A stretch of DNA of 64,000 nt from AB-137-C09 sp964645625 (lineage in GTDB: Bacteria; Pseudomonadota; Zetaproteobacteria; Mariprofundales; Mariprofundaceae): positions 62,001 to 126,000 of the forward strand of contig CAZYAI010000002.1 of the NCBI GenBank assembly GCA_964645625.1, given 5' to 3'. The position numbers and the translations under genes are program-made. A model generated the notes under the pieces. It did not search any database, was not told the origin of the DNA, and saw nothing but the letters and a program-made list of their open reading frames with translations. The first letter of the stretch is position 1. Every line of letters starts with the position of its first letter. Shown here piece after piece: positions 52,790 through 61,652 of the stretch.

Positions 52790-54088
52790 ATGAGTATTAC
52801 AATGAACAAGACGGTGACTGTCGTAGGATTAGGTTATGTAGGGTTGCCATTGGCTTTAGCTTTTGGTCGAGTTATGCCTACGGTTGGTTTTGAAATATCA
52901 AGTGATAAAGTAAAAGCTTATCAAGAAGGTTATGATCCAACTGGTGAAATGGACAGTGTGCTGTTTGAGAAGGCTAAACACTTGTCTTACACTAATGATG
53001 AATCAAAAATAAAAAATGCTGACTTTGTTGTGGTTGCGGTTCCTACACCCGTAGATGATGCGCATATTCCAGACTTAACACCTGTAGTTAAAGCAACGGA
53101 AACCGTCGGGAGAAACCTAAAAAAAGGTGCAATTGTTATTTTTGAATCTACGGTTTACCCAGGAGTAACAGAAGAAGTTTGTGTTCCTATTTTGGAACAA
53201 GAGTCTGGGCTCTCGTGTGGTGATGGGTTCAAAGTTGGTTATTCCCCAGAACGTGTGAATCCTGGTGATAAGGTACATCGTTTAGAAACGATTGTAAAAA
53301 TTGTATCAGGGCAAGATGCAGAGTGTTTGGTTCAGGTGGCAGAATTGTATGAGCAGGTGATTGAGGCTGGTGTCCATCGAGCTGCTACAATTAAAGTTGC
53401 TGAGGCCGCCAAAGTTATTGAAAACACACAGCGAGACTTAAATATATCTTTGATTAATGAGCTGTCTATTATTTTTGATAAAATGGATATTGATACCTTA
53501 GATGTACTTGAAGCAGCAGGAACAAAATGGAATTTTTTACCATTCCGCCCAGGTTTAGTTGGTGGCCATTGCATTGGTGTTGATCCTTATTATCTTACAC
53601 ATAAGGCTGAAATACTTGGGTATCACCCGCAGGTTATTTTAGCAGGTCGTCGCATTAATGATAGTATGTCGGCTTATATTGCACAGCAAACAGTGAAAAA
53701 AATGATTCAAGCAGGCTCGTGCATTAAGGGCTCTAAAGTGATTGTTTTAGGTTTAACTTTCAAAGAGAATTGCCCAGACCTTCGAAACTCTAAAGTTGCT
53801 GATGTGGTTAGAGAATTAGAAGAGTACGGCTGTGCTGTTAGTGTTCATGACGCTTTGGCTGAAGCTGAAGAAGCTAAGCATGAATACGGTGTTGCATTAG
53901 ATGACTGGGAAGATCTCCCTAAAGACGTTGATGCCGTTGTTTTGGCGGTAAATCATCAGGCGTATTTGGAACAGCCTTTGACTGTTTTATTATCAAACCT
54001 TAAGTCTTCAGGTGTTATTGTTGATGTAAAATCGGCTCTAGATCGAGATGCGGTTAAAGAGGCTGGTTATCAATTATGGAGACTGTAA
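52790..54088 (+). CDS. UDP-N-acetylglucosamine/galactosamine 6-dehydrogenase (TviB/WbpO-like)
   Basis: The product has 432 residues. UDP-sugar dehydrogenase motifs: VVGLGYVGLPLA (about 11-22), SPERVNPGD, the lysine-bearing VAEAAKVIENTQRDLNI (about 203-219) and the catalytic cysteine in GGHCIGVDPYYL (about 265). The length and VENTxRDxNI type motif fit enzymes that oxidise C6 of UDP-HexNAc rather than glucose. Coupled with the next gene it should give UDP-GalNAcA, as TviB/TviC in Vi antigen and WbpO/WbpP in Pseudomonas aeruginosa O6 do. Confidence 0.9.
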   Translation: MSITMNKTVTVVGLGYVGLPLALAFGRVMPTVGFEISSDKVKAYQEGYDPTGEMDSVLFEKAKHLSYTNDESKIKNADFVVVAVPTPVDDAHIPDLTPVVKATETVGRNLKKGAIVIFESTVYPGVTEEVCVPILEQESGLSCGDGFKVGYSPERVNPGDKVHRLETIVKIVSGQDAECLVQVAELYEQVIEAGVHRAATIKVAEAAKVIENTQRDLNISLINELSIIFDKMDIDTLDVLEAAGTKWNFLPFRPGLVGGHCIGVDPYYLTHKAEILGYHPQVILAGRRINDSMSAYIAQQTVKKMIQAGSCIKGSKVIVLGLTFKENCPDLRNSKVADVVRELEEYGCAVSVHDALAEAEEAKHEYGVALDDWEDLPKDVDAVVLAVNHQAYLEQPLTVLLSNLKSSGVIVDVKSALDRDAVKEAGYQLWRL

Positions 54089-54090
54089 AA

Positions 54091-55125
54091 ATGCGCATTG
54101 ATGATGTGAATAAATGTTTACAAGAAAATCCTAAAACCTGGTTGGTTACAGGCGTTGCTGGTTTTATAGGCTCGAACCTTTTGGAAAGCTTGCTTAAATT
54201 AAACCAGGTTGTTGTCGGTCTTGATAACTTTGAAACAGGTTATCAGCATAATTTAGATCAAGTTGAGGGATTGGTTTCTACTGAGCAATGGCAACGTTTT
54301 TCTTTTATAGAAGGCGATATTACTGATTTAGATACTTGTTTGACTGCATGCTCGGGTATTGATTATGTGTTACATCAAGCAGCTTTGGGGTCCGTGCCTC
54401 GATCAATTGAAAACCCCATTCGCACGAACAATGCTAATATTAATGGTTTTTTAAACATGTTAGTTGCGGTTCGTGATGCTAAGGTGAAGCGGTTTATTTA
54501 TGCGGCCTCTAGTTCGACTTATGGTGATCACCCTGGTTTACCTAAAGTGGAAGGCACTATTGGTAGACCATTGTCACCTTACGCTGTTACTAAGTATGTG
54601 AATGAATTATATGCAGATGTTTTTTCACGCACTTATGGGGTATCAAGTATTGGGTTGCGTTACTTTAATGTTTTTGGGCAGCGTCAAAATCCAAATGGAG
54701 CCTATGCAGCGGTGATTCCCAAGTGGATTGCTTCAATGATTCAAAATGAACCCGTTTACATCAATGGTGATGGCGAGACGAGTCGGGATTTTTGTTATAT
54801 TAAAAATGTTGTTCAAATGAATATATTAGCAGCCACTGTGCAATCACAGGATGCAGAAAATCAAGTATATAATGTAGCGAAGAGTGAGCGCACAACACTC
54901 AATGAGTTATATGAGAAATTACGGCGTAATTTATCGCAGAATTTTATTCACTTGGCAGATTCGAGTCCAGTTTATCGTGACTTCCGCAATGGTGATGTAA
55001 GACATTCTTTGGCAGATATTTCTAAGGCAAAAACTCTTCTAGGTTATGAGCCACTCTATGATATTAATCAAGGATTGGTGGAAGCTATGCACTGGTATGT
55101 GGAGAATCATCAAGAGGCTCATTAA
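54091..55125 (+). CDS. UDP-N-acetylhexosamine(uronate) 4-epimerase (WbpP/TviC-like)
   Basis: The product has about 344 residues. An N-terminal extension precedes the Rossmann motif VTGVAGFIGSNLLESL, then LDNFETGYQHNLD, the Ser-rich catalytic block YAASSSTYGDHPGLPKVE, YAVTKYVNELY and YFNVFGQRQNPNGAYAAVIP. These match WbpP/TviC, which interconvert UDP-GlcNAc(A) and UDP-GalNAc(A). The ATG at 54091 is 2 bases after the previous stop and has GGAG upstream; an ATG at 54076 inside the previous gene is possible. Confidence 0.93.
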   Translation: MRIDDVNKCLQENPKTWLVTGVAGFIGSNLLESLLKLNQVVVGLDNFETGYQHNLDQVEGLVSTEQWQRFSFIEGDITDLDTCLTACSGIDYVLHQAALGSVPRSIENPIRTNNANINGFLNMLVAVRDAKVKRFIYAASSSTYGDHPGLPKVEGTIGRPLSPYAVTKYVNELYADVFSRTYGVSSIGLRYFNVFGQRQNPNGAYAAVIPKWIASMIQNEPVYINGDGETSRDFCYIKNVVQMNILAATVQSQDAENQVYNVAKSERTTLNELYEKLRRNLSQNFIHLADSSPVYRDFRNGDVRHSLADISKAKTLLGYEPLYDINQGLVEAMHWYVENHQEAH

Positions 55126-55142
55126 AGATACTTGGTTGATTT

Positions 55143-56486
55143 ATGAATCCTATAAAGACACTTCTTTTTCAATGGAAGAAGTATTCATCTACTTTAACTC
55201 CGCATGCGCGTGATGTGCTTCGTGGCGTGCCTATTCTTTTTGTTATTAAAGCATTATCAGCAAGTTTAGCCTTGTTATTTAGCGTCATTATAGCCCGTTA
55301 TTTGGGGGTTGATGCTACAGGGGTTTTCTTTTTGTCATTGGCTATTGTTACTTCGGTATCTGTATTAGTTCGCCTTGGTATGGATAATGTAGTTCTTCGT
55401 TTTGTAACTATTGCTTGGTCTGAAGGGAATATTCGATTAATTAATGGTATTTCTTTACTTGTATTGAAAGCTGTTTTTGCGTTTGCGTCTTTAGTTGCAT
55501 TAATACTTTTTGTTTTTAGTGACGTGATTGCACAAGATGTTTTTCATATGCCTACATTAGAAAGTTCGTTTAAGTGGATGGTTTTGAGTATTCTTCCTAT
55601 TGCTCTTTTTAATATTATTGCAGAGGGGATGAAGGGAATCAGTAAAATAGAACTAGCTCTTGTTATTCAAGGGTTGATGCTGCCGTCACTGGCTATGGTT
55701 GCAATGTTTCCTTTGATGGAAGTTTATGGTTATTTAGTTGGGGCTAGTATTGCTTATTTGTTGGCAGGATTGTTTGTATGTTTTCTAGCATTTTTTTATT
55801 GGTTTAGGTATGTTGATGTCCAAGCAGGCTCTGTAAAGTTCTCTAAAAAAACTCTTTGGGATAGCTCTAGACCATTATTTACAGTGACTTTAATTGGTCA
55901 GGTATTTATTCCCTATTTCCCAATATTTATATTGGGAGTTTATGCGACTGAAGGTGATGTAGGTTTGTTTGGTGCAGCAATGAGGTTAGTAATTATTATT
56001 AGCTTTTTCTTGGTTGCTGCGAACAATATTATAGCACCTAAGTTTGCGGCGCTATATGCGCGAGGGGATATTAAAGAAATTGAAAGTTTAGCAAGGCAGA
56101 CCTCAAAACTGTATTTGTTATTCGGAATCCCTGTTTTTTTAATATACACATTTTTTGGCGATACTGTCATGGGAATTTTTGGTGAAGGTTTTGAGGAGGG
56201 GCAGTGGGTTTTAGCATCTCTTGCTGTAGGTCAATTTGTGAATGTAGCTACTGGATCAGTAGGTTTTTTGTTGATGATGTGTGAGCAAGAAAGAGCTTTA
56301 GAGAGGCTTACTATTTATTCATCTTTATTGTTATTTTTGTTATTGCTTATTTTGACCCCTATCTATGGAGTTGTTGGTGCTGCTATTGCCTCGTCATTGT
56401 CATTAATCGCATTAAATCTTGGCTCTGTCTATGTAGTGAAGAAAAAAATTGGAATTATGCCAGTGTCCTTTTGGAGAAAGACATGA
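55143..56486 (+). CDS. wzx: Wzx-type polysaccharide flippase
   Basis: The product has 447 residues with about 12-14 membrane segments spread along its length, basic ends, and no soluble domain, typical of the MOP/MATE-like O-unit flippases (ISLTILFSxxxARYLGxxxxGxF-like N-terminus: LLFSVIIARYLGVDATGVFFLS). It moves undecaprenyl-PP-linked repeat units across the inner membrane. The gene is distinctly more AT-rich than the housekeeping genes, as O-antigen genes usually are. Its stop overlaps the sulfotransferase start (ATGA). Confidence 0.9.
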   Translation: MNPIKTLLFQWKKYSSTLTPHARDVLRGVPILFVIKALSASLALLFSVIIARYLGVDATGVFFLSLAIVTSVSVLVRLGMDNVVLRFVTIAWSEGNIRLINGISLLVLKAVFAFASLVALILFVFSDVIAQDVFHMPTLESSFKWMVLSILPIALFNIIAEGMKGISKIELALVIQGLMLPSLAMVAMFPLMEVYGYLVGASIAYLLAGLFVCFLAFFYWFRYVDVQAGSVKFSKKTLWDSSRPLFTVTLIGQVFIPYFPIFILGVYATEGDVGLFGAAMRLVIIISFFLVAANNIIAPKFAALYARGDIKEIESLARQTSKLYLLFGIPVFLIYTFFGDTVMGIFGEGFEEGQWVLASLAVGQFVNVATGSVGFLLMMCEQERALERLTIYSSLLLFLLLLILTPIYGVVGAAIASSLSLIALNLGSVYVVKKKIGIMPVSFWRKT

Positions 56487-57346
56487 CTATTCGATATCGT
56501 TCCCCTGTTATTATCATTGGTATGCATCGCTCTGGAACAACCTTAGTGACAGAGCTTTTGGAGCAGCAGGGGCTTTTTTTTGGTAGAAATCATGATGTTA
56601 ATCATGAGGCGTGGTTTTTTTTAAGTCTAAATAGGTGGTTGTTTCGTAAATGTGGAGCCAGATGGGACTTTCCTGAGAATGTAGATATGTTGATGGGAGA
56701 TTCTTTTCTTAGGGAAGAATATACAGCATTGCTTGCTAGATTGATCGATTCACCAATGTTTTATTTTTATAAAGGCATGAATCGTTCTTTTGAGGAAAAA
56801 GCGATGGCTTGTGATTATCTATGGGGTTGGAAGGATCCAAGAAATACATTTACATTACCACTTTGGTTAGATTTATTTCCTCAAGCCAAGGTTATTCATG
56901 TTGTGAGAAATGGTGTTGATGTTGCACAGAGCCTCAAGGTTCGGTATGATAAATCAATGATTCATTTAGAGAAGATTCGAGCTCGTAAGTTGTATTACCT
57001 TGCTAGAATGGCTCATGGTGAGTTTGGCTCCCCGATGAGATGCTCTTCTATTGAGGGAGGATTTGAACTATGGCTAGATTATGTCCTGAAAGCTAAGGTG
57101 AATTTAGCTCGTGTCGAATCTTTAGGGGGGGGCATTCATGAGATTAAATTTGAAGATTTTAGTGAAAACTCGGAAATGGTTTTAAGAAAACTATTTGATT
57201 TTTGTGAGTTGGAAGTTACCGACTCAAATATCCTAAAATCAGCCACAACCATAAAAATGGGGAGGGTTTTTGCGTATAAAGAAAATGATGAGTTAGTAAA
57301 GTTTGCGGAGAGTAAAAAAGATCATTTAGAGATGTTTGGTTATTAG
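56483..57346 (+). CDS. Sulfotransferase family protein
   Basis: The product has 287 residues. The 5'-phosphosulfate-binding loop PVIIIGMHRSGTTLVTELL (about 8-26) and the 3'-phosphate-binding strand VIHVVRNGVDVAQSLKVR (about 138-155) match PAPS-dependent sulfotransferases. It probably sulfates a sugar of this polysaccharide in the cytoplasm or is otherwise linked to it. ATG 56483 is chosen because GGAG lies 6 bases upstream and ATGA overlaps wzx; a TTG start at 56471 is possible. A G8 tract (57125-57132) lies in frame near codon 215. Confidence 0.88.
   Translation: MTIRYRSPVIIIGMHRSGTTLVTELLEQQGLFFGRNHDVNHEAWFFLSLNRWLFRKCGARWDFPENVDMLMGDSFLREEYTALLARLIDSPMFYFYKGMNRSFEEKAMACDYLWGWKDPRNTFTLPLWLDLFPQAKVIHVVRNGVDVAQSLKVRYDKSMIHLEKIRARKLYYLARMAHGEFGSPMRCSSIEGGFELWLDYVLKAKVNLARVESLGGGIHEIKFEDFSENSEMVLRKLFDFCELEVTDSNILKSATTIKMGRVFAYKENDELVKFAESKKDHLEMFGY
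57125..57132 (+). repeat. G8 tract in the sulfotransferase gene
   Basis: Eight consecutive G bases encode Gly-Gly-Gly in frame. Tracts of this type slip during replication and could switch the gene off. Confidence 0.9.
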
Positions 57347-57351
57347 CAGTG

Positions 57352-58641
57352 ATGCAAGCAAGCAAGCTTTGGGAGCAGGCATATACATTGCTGGGGGGGG
57401 GGTATTTTTTTTTAGCCCTCACGGTTCCTTTTCAATATATGGAATTAAAATTGTCTATATTGTTGATTGTAGCTACTATGGTAGTTGCTCAAATAATATC
57501 AGGGAACAAAACTTTAATACATAAAAGCATTATTCTTTGGCTTTTAGTCTGTGTATTAAGTGGTTGTTTCTTTGTGTTGCTAGGTAGTGTTGATGCACAC
57601 CCTAAGTCGTATCTATATACGATAATGTTATATATAATTTTTCCATTATTTTATTTTCCACTGTTAATTGCTTATTCAAAAAGAAGCTATATGGTTAATT
57701 GTTGTAAACTTATCATATATTCATCGTTTTTTATTTTATTATATGTCACCTTGTTTTTTCTTGGGACAATTGGAATTATTAGTTTTCATGTTGAACTAGC
57801 TGGGGATAATAATGCTGCATTTCAAGATGGTGTAGCAGTTGTTAAATTAGGGGTTGTTTCGACACTTGTTTATTTGATACCTTTTTTAATAGCTTTGCTT
57901 CTTAACTATCGCCTGGGGGTAAATAAGCTTACTTCGAAGCTGGTTGTTTTATTAGCATTGGTAGCAGCAGTAATTGCAGCTCTTTTATCTGGCAGGAGAG
58001 CTATTCTATTAATGTTGTTTTTGTCTCCTGTTCTTATTTTGCTTTTTAATTTATTTTTACCTAGTAAAAAACGAATTTTGATGATTGATGCAGTTACTTC
58101 AATTTTCCTTGTTGCCGCTATTCTGCTGGTTGGAGTTTTTGTGCTTCAAGAAACTTTAGATTTTAATATTTATGGAGTATTTGAACGACTTTTGATGGTT
58201 TTAGGTTTGAATGGTGGTCATTTTGGAGGTGGAGAGAGGTCAGAGCAAGTAAGTTTGTTTTTATTTCACATTGATAAGGCTCCTTTTTTTGGTGTTGGTC
58301 ATGGTGTTGCGGCAGAAATTATTCGGGATTCTGATAAACCTTGGCGGTATGAAATGTCATATTTAGCAATGCTTTTTCACACGGGAATTGTTGGTACGAT
58401 GATTTATGCGAGTGCAATTTTTTGGATATATTTTAAGGGTATTCAAGTTATTCGTAAAGGAGGGGCTGATGCTTCTTTTATGATTGCAATGCTTGTTGGT
58501 TTGAGTTCTATGTTGCTTTCATATTCAACCAATCCATATTTGGATGCATTTGATGCTTTGTGGGTTATATTTTTACCTATTGCATTCATTAATACATTAT
58601 TTTTAGATAAAAAAGAATATCATGATACGGTGTTGAGGTAA
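57352..58641 (+). CDS. wzy: O-antigen polymerase (Wzy-like)
   Basis: The product has 429 residues with about 11-12 membrane segments and a large periplasmic loop (about 285-335: FGGGERSEQVSLFLFHIDKAPFFGVGHG), the general Wzy/WaaL topology. Very hydrophobic and AT-rich, with no other recognisable domain. It should link repeat units after Wzx flipping. Start at ATG 57352 (GTG one codon earlier is possible), 5 bases after the sulfotransferase stop. A G10 tract and T9 tract lie within the first 25 codons. Confidence 0.82.
   Translation: MQASKLWEQAYTLLGGGYFFLALTVPFQYMELKLSILLIVATMVVAQIISGNKTLIHKSIILWLLVCVLSGCFFVLLGSVDAHPKSYLYTIMLYIIFPLFYFPLLIAYSKRSYMVNCCKLIIYSSFFILLYVTLFFLGTIGIISFHVELAGDNNAAFQDGVAVVKLGVVSTLVYLIPFLIALLLNYRLGVNKLTSKLVVLLALVAAVIAALLSGRRAILLMLFLSPVLILLFNLFLPSKKRILMIDAVTSIFLVAAILLVGVFVLQETLDFNIYGVFERLLMVLGLNGGHFGGGERSEQVSLFLFHIDKAPFFGVGHGVAAEIIRDSDKPWRYEMSYLAMLFHTGIVGTMIYASAIFWIYFKGIQVIRKGGADASFMIAMLVGLSSMLLSYSTNPYLDAFDALWVIFLPIAFINTLFLDKKEYHDTVLR
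57393..57402 (+). repeat. G10 tract near the 5' end of wzy
   Basis: Ten G bases cover codons 14-17, followed after TA by nine T bases (57405-57413). A change of one or two G would frameshift the polymerase very early. Confidence 0.95.
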
Positions 58642-58645
58642 TATT

Positions 58646-59704
58646 ATTAATATTTTACTATTAAGTAGATATGAAAGTTTAGGTGCGAGTAGTCGTGTTC
58701 GATTTTATCAATATATTCCTTACTTAAGTGCACATGACTGTCGTGTTGATATAAGCCCCTTATTCTCGAATAATTATATTAAGGCGATTTACTCTGGAGA
58801 AGATTCAAAAAAAGCTGTTTTGAATGGTTATATTAAGCGCCTTTTAGCATTGCTTTCTGTAAGAAAGTTTGATGTTCTATGGTTAGAAGCTGAATTGTTT
58901 CCATATTTACCAGCGCTGTTTGAAAAAGTCTTGAATACCTTACATATTCCTTATGTCGTTGATTATGACGATGCAATTTTCCACCGTTATGATCAACATT
59001 CTAATATATGGATTAAAAGGCTTTTAGGGTCGAAAATTAATCGTGTTATGAAGTATTCGGCGTTGGTTGTTGCGGGTAATGCTTACCTCGCTGAAAGAGC
59101 TATCGCATCGGGAGCTAAGAAAGTTGAAGTAATTCCAACCGTTGTTGATATTAATCAGTATACTTACTCTAAAAAGAAGGATGTCGATCATTTGATCATC
59201 GGGTGGATTGGCTCCCCCGCTACAACACAATACTTACTTGAACTTAATGATGTTTTTACTGCGGTTTCAAATATTTGTAACGTTAAGATTATTGCTGTGG
59301 GGGCAAAAGAATCAATGCTTCAAGGCTCGTCTGTTAAGGTTCGTGCTTGGTCTGAGGAGACCGAAGTTGAGTCTATTCAGCGGTTTGATATAGGGATAAT
59401 GCCATTGAAAGACACCTTGTGGGAGAAAGGGAAGTGTGGATATAAATTGATTCAATATATGGCTTGTGGCATTCCTGTTGTGGCTTCGCCCGTGGGGGTA
59501 AATATTTCTATTGTGGATCATGGTGAGAATGGCTTTCTTGCGAAAAATTTAACCGATTGGGAAAATTATATTATTCAATTATTAAAGAATGAAAAAATGA
59601 GAAAGAGCATGGGAGCGGCGGGCTTGAATAAGGTAGTTTCTTCTTATTCATTGCAAGTGCAAGCCCCTCGTTTATTGCATTGTTTGCAGCAGGTGGTGAA
59701 TTAA
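58646..59704 (+). CDS. Glycosyltransferase family 4-like protein with probable ATT start
   Basis: The product has 352 residues if translation starts at ATT 58646: the frame then begins NILLLSRYESLGASSRVRFYQYIPYL, a typical N-terminus of GT4-like enzymes. GAGGT lies 6 bases upstream. The C-terminal half has the GT-B pattern (IGWIGSPATTQYL near 195, QYMACGIPVVASPVGVN near 275, NGFLAKN). There is no ATG, GTG or TTG before codon 59; starting at TTG 58820 would delete 58 residues of the nucleotide-fold domain. It follows wzy by 4 bases. It adds one sugar to the repeat unit; donor unknown. Confidence 0.8.
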   Translation: MNILLLSRYESLGASSRVRFYQYIPYLSAHDCRVDISPLFSNNYIKAIYSGEDSKKAVLNGYIKRLLALLSVRKFDVLWLEAELFPYLPALFEKVLNTLHIPYVVDYDDAIFHRYDQHSNIWIKRLLGSKINRVMKYSALVVAGNAYLAERAIASGAKKVEVIPTVVDINQYTYSKKKDVDHLIIGWIGSPATTQYLLELNDVFTAVSNICNVKIIAVGAKESMLQGSSVKVRAWSEETEVESIQRFDIGIMPLKDTLWEKGKCGYKLIQYMACGIPVVASPVGVNISIVDHGENGFLAKNLTDWENYIIQLLKNEKMRKSMGAAGLNKVVSSYSLQVQAPRLLHCLQQVVN

Positions 59705-59705
59705 C

Positions 59706-61652
59706 ATGTGTGGTTTTACAGGTTTTTTTACTCCATATCAACAAGATCACTATGCTGTATGTGAGGCAATGCTCGTGCCGATCATTCATCGAGGTCCTGA
59801 CGATAGTGGTGTGTGGATTGATCAACACAGTGGGCTTGCATTGGGCCATCGTCGTTTATCAATTCAGGACTTATCTCCATTGGGGCATCAGCCGATGGTG
59901 TCGACTTCCAAGCGTTATATTATTGCTTTTAATGGTGAAGTATATAATTTTAAAGTGTTGCAGAAAAAACTGGAGAAAAAGGGCTGTGTTTTTCGAGGTC
60001 ACTCGGATACTGAAGTGCTTTTGGCTGCTTTTGAAACTTGGGGAGTTAAAGATTCTTTGCAATCGTTTGTTGGGATGTTTGCTTTGGCTCTTTGGGATCA
60101 AGAGGACGGCGTTTTAACATTAGCGCGAGATAGGTTAGGAGAAAAACCACTCTACTATGGTTGGCAGAATAAAAGCCTTGTCTTTGGTTCTGAACTGAAA
60201 GCTTTACGAAAACACCCCGATTGGAGGGGGGATATTTATCGTGGGGCCTTAGCACTTTATATGCGCCACAATTGCATTCCTTCACCATATTCTGTTTATG
60301 AAGATATATATAAATTAACACCTGGAACTTTTATACAATGGCGAAAAGAGGACTTAATCCTTGGTGTGCAACCCGATCCAGTAGCATATTGGTCTGCTAA
60401 AGGGGTTGTTGAAGAAGCATCCAGATCTTTATTTGATTATACAGATGTTCAGGCTATTTCAGCTTTAGATGGTTTGTTGCGCGAAACAATTAGAGAGAAA
60501 ATGATTGCCGATGTACCTCTTGGGGCTTTTTTGTCAGGAGGTATTGATTCATCAGTTGTGGTGGCTATGATGCAGCAAGAGTCTTCCCAGCCTGTAAAAA
60601 GCTTCTCTATTGGTTTTCATGAGAAGGGCTATAATGAGGCTGAACATGCCAAGGCTGTTGCCAAACATTTAGGATCAGAGCATACTGAAATATATGTAAC
60701 ATCCCAGCAAGCCTTGGATGTTATTTCTAAGCTTCCTGTCCTGTATGATGAGCCTTTTGCTGATTCTTCTCAAATACCTACATTTTTGGTTTCGGAGATG
60801 ACAAAAAAGCATGTTACAGTAGCTTTGTCTGGCGATGGCGGTGATGAGTTGTTTGCAGGTTATAACCGTTATTTTTTAGGTCGATCCATATGGAAAAAAC
60901 TATCTCCATTCCCTCAAGCTTTACGTGCTTTGGTTGCTAAGGGGGTGGTGTCAGTTTCTCCGAATTCTTGGGATGCTTTTGGTTCGGTTGCGGGATATGT
61001 GGCACCTTCGATTCGCGAGCGAACTGGTGATAAATTACATAAGTTAGCTGGAGTTTTGGCTGTAGGATCACCAGAAGAGATGTATCAAAACCTTGTATCA
61101 CATTGGAGTAACCCCAGTGCTTTATTGTTAGGTGAAAAAGAGCCGTTTAGTGAGTTGACGAACCCTGATCGTCGAGCAGATTTATCTGACTTTACTCAGC
61201 GCATGCAGTTTTTGGATGCTGTAAGCTATTTGCCAGATGATATTTTAACTAAGGTTGATCGTGCTTCGATGGGGGTAAGTTTAGAAACACGTGTTCCGTT
61301 TTTAGACCATCGTATTTTTGAATTTGCATGGAAGTTGCCGATGGAACAAAAGATTCGTCATGGTGAGGGTAAATGGTTATTGCGCCAAGTGTTGTATCAA
61401 TATGTGCCACAATCATTGATTGATCGCCCTAAGATGGGTTTTGGTATACCGATTGATGTTTGGCTTAGAGGGCCTTTGCGTGACTGGGCAGAAAACTTAT
61501 TAGCCGAGAAACGCCTAAAAAATGAAGGTTTTTTTGATGTCGTGATGGTGCGTGATAAATGGCAACAGCATTTGTCAGGGGAGCGTAACTGGCAACATTT
61601 GTTGTGGGATGTATTAATGTTTCAGGCTTGGTTAGATCATGAACGTTGCTAG
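59706..61652 (+). CDS. AsnB-family amidotransferase (WbpS-like)
   Basis: The product has 648 residues. The class II glutaminase domain starts with Cys2 (MCGFTGFF), with RGPDDSG and FNGEVYNF; the synthetase domain has the PP-loop FLSGGIDSSVV (about 278-288) and SGDGGDELFAGYNRY. In O-antigen clusters such enzymes (WbpS in P. aeruginosa O6) amidate sugar uronic acids; here the GalNAcA made by the preceding dehydrogenase/epimerase pair is the likely acceptor. It could also be a plain asparagine synthetase, but the position argues for a sugar role. Confidence 0.9.
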   Translation: MCGFTGFFTPYQQDHYAVCEAMLVPIIHRGPDDSGVWIDQHSGLALGHRRLSIQDLSPLGHQPMVSTSKRYIIAFNGEVYNFKVLQKKLEKKGCVFRGHSDTEVLLAAFETWGVKDSLQSFVGMFALALWDQEDGVLTLARDRLGEKPLYYGWQNKSLVFGSELKALRKHPDWRGDIYRGALALYMRHNCIPSPYSVYEDIYKLTPGTFIQWRKEDLILGVQPDPVAYWSAKGVVEEASRSLFDYTDVQAISALDGLLRETIREKMIADVPLGAFLSGGIDSSVVVAMMQQESSQPVKSFSIGFHEKGYNEAEHAKAVAKHLGSEHTEIYVTSQQALDVISKLPVLYDEPFADSSQIPTFLVSEMTKKHVTVALSGDGGDELFAGYNRYFLGRSIWKKLSPFPQALRALVAKGVVSVSPNSWDAFGSVAGYVAPSIRERTGDKLHKLAGVLAVGSPEEMYQNLVSHWSNPSALLLGEKEPFSELTNPDRRADLSDFTQRMQFLDAVSYLPDDILTKVDRASMGVSLETRVPFLDHRIFEFAWKLPMEQKIRHGEGKWLLRQVLYQYVPQSLIDRPKMGFGIPIDVWLRGPLRDWAENLLAEKRLKNEGFFDVVMVRDKWQQHLSGERNWQHLLWDVLMFQAWLDHERC

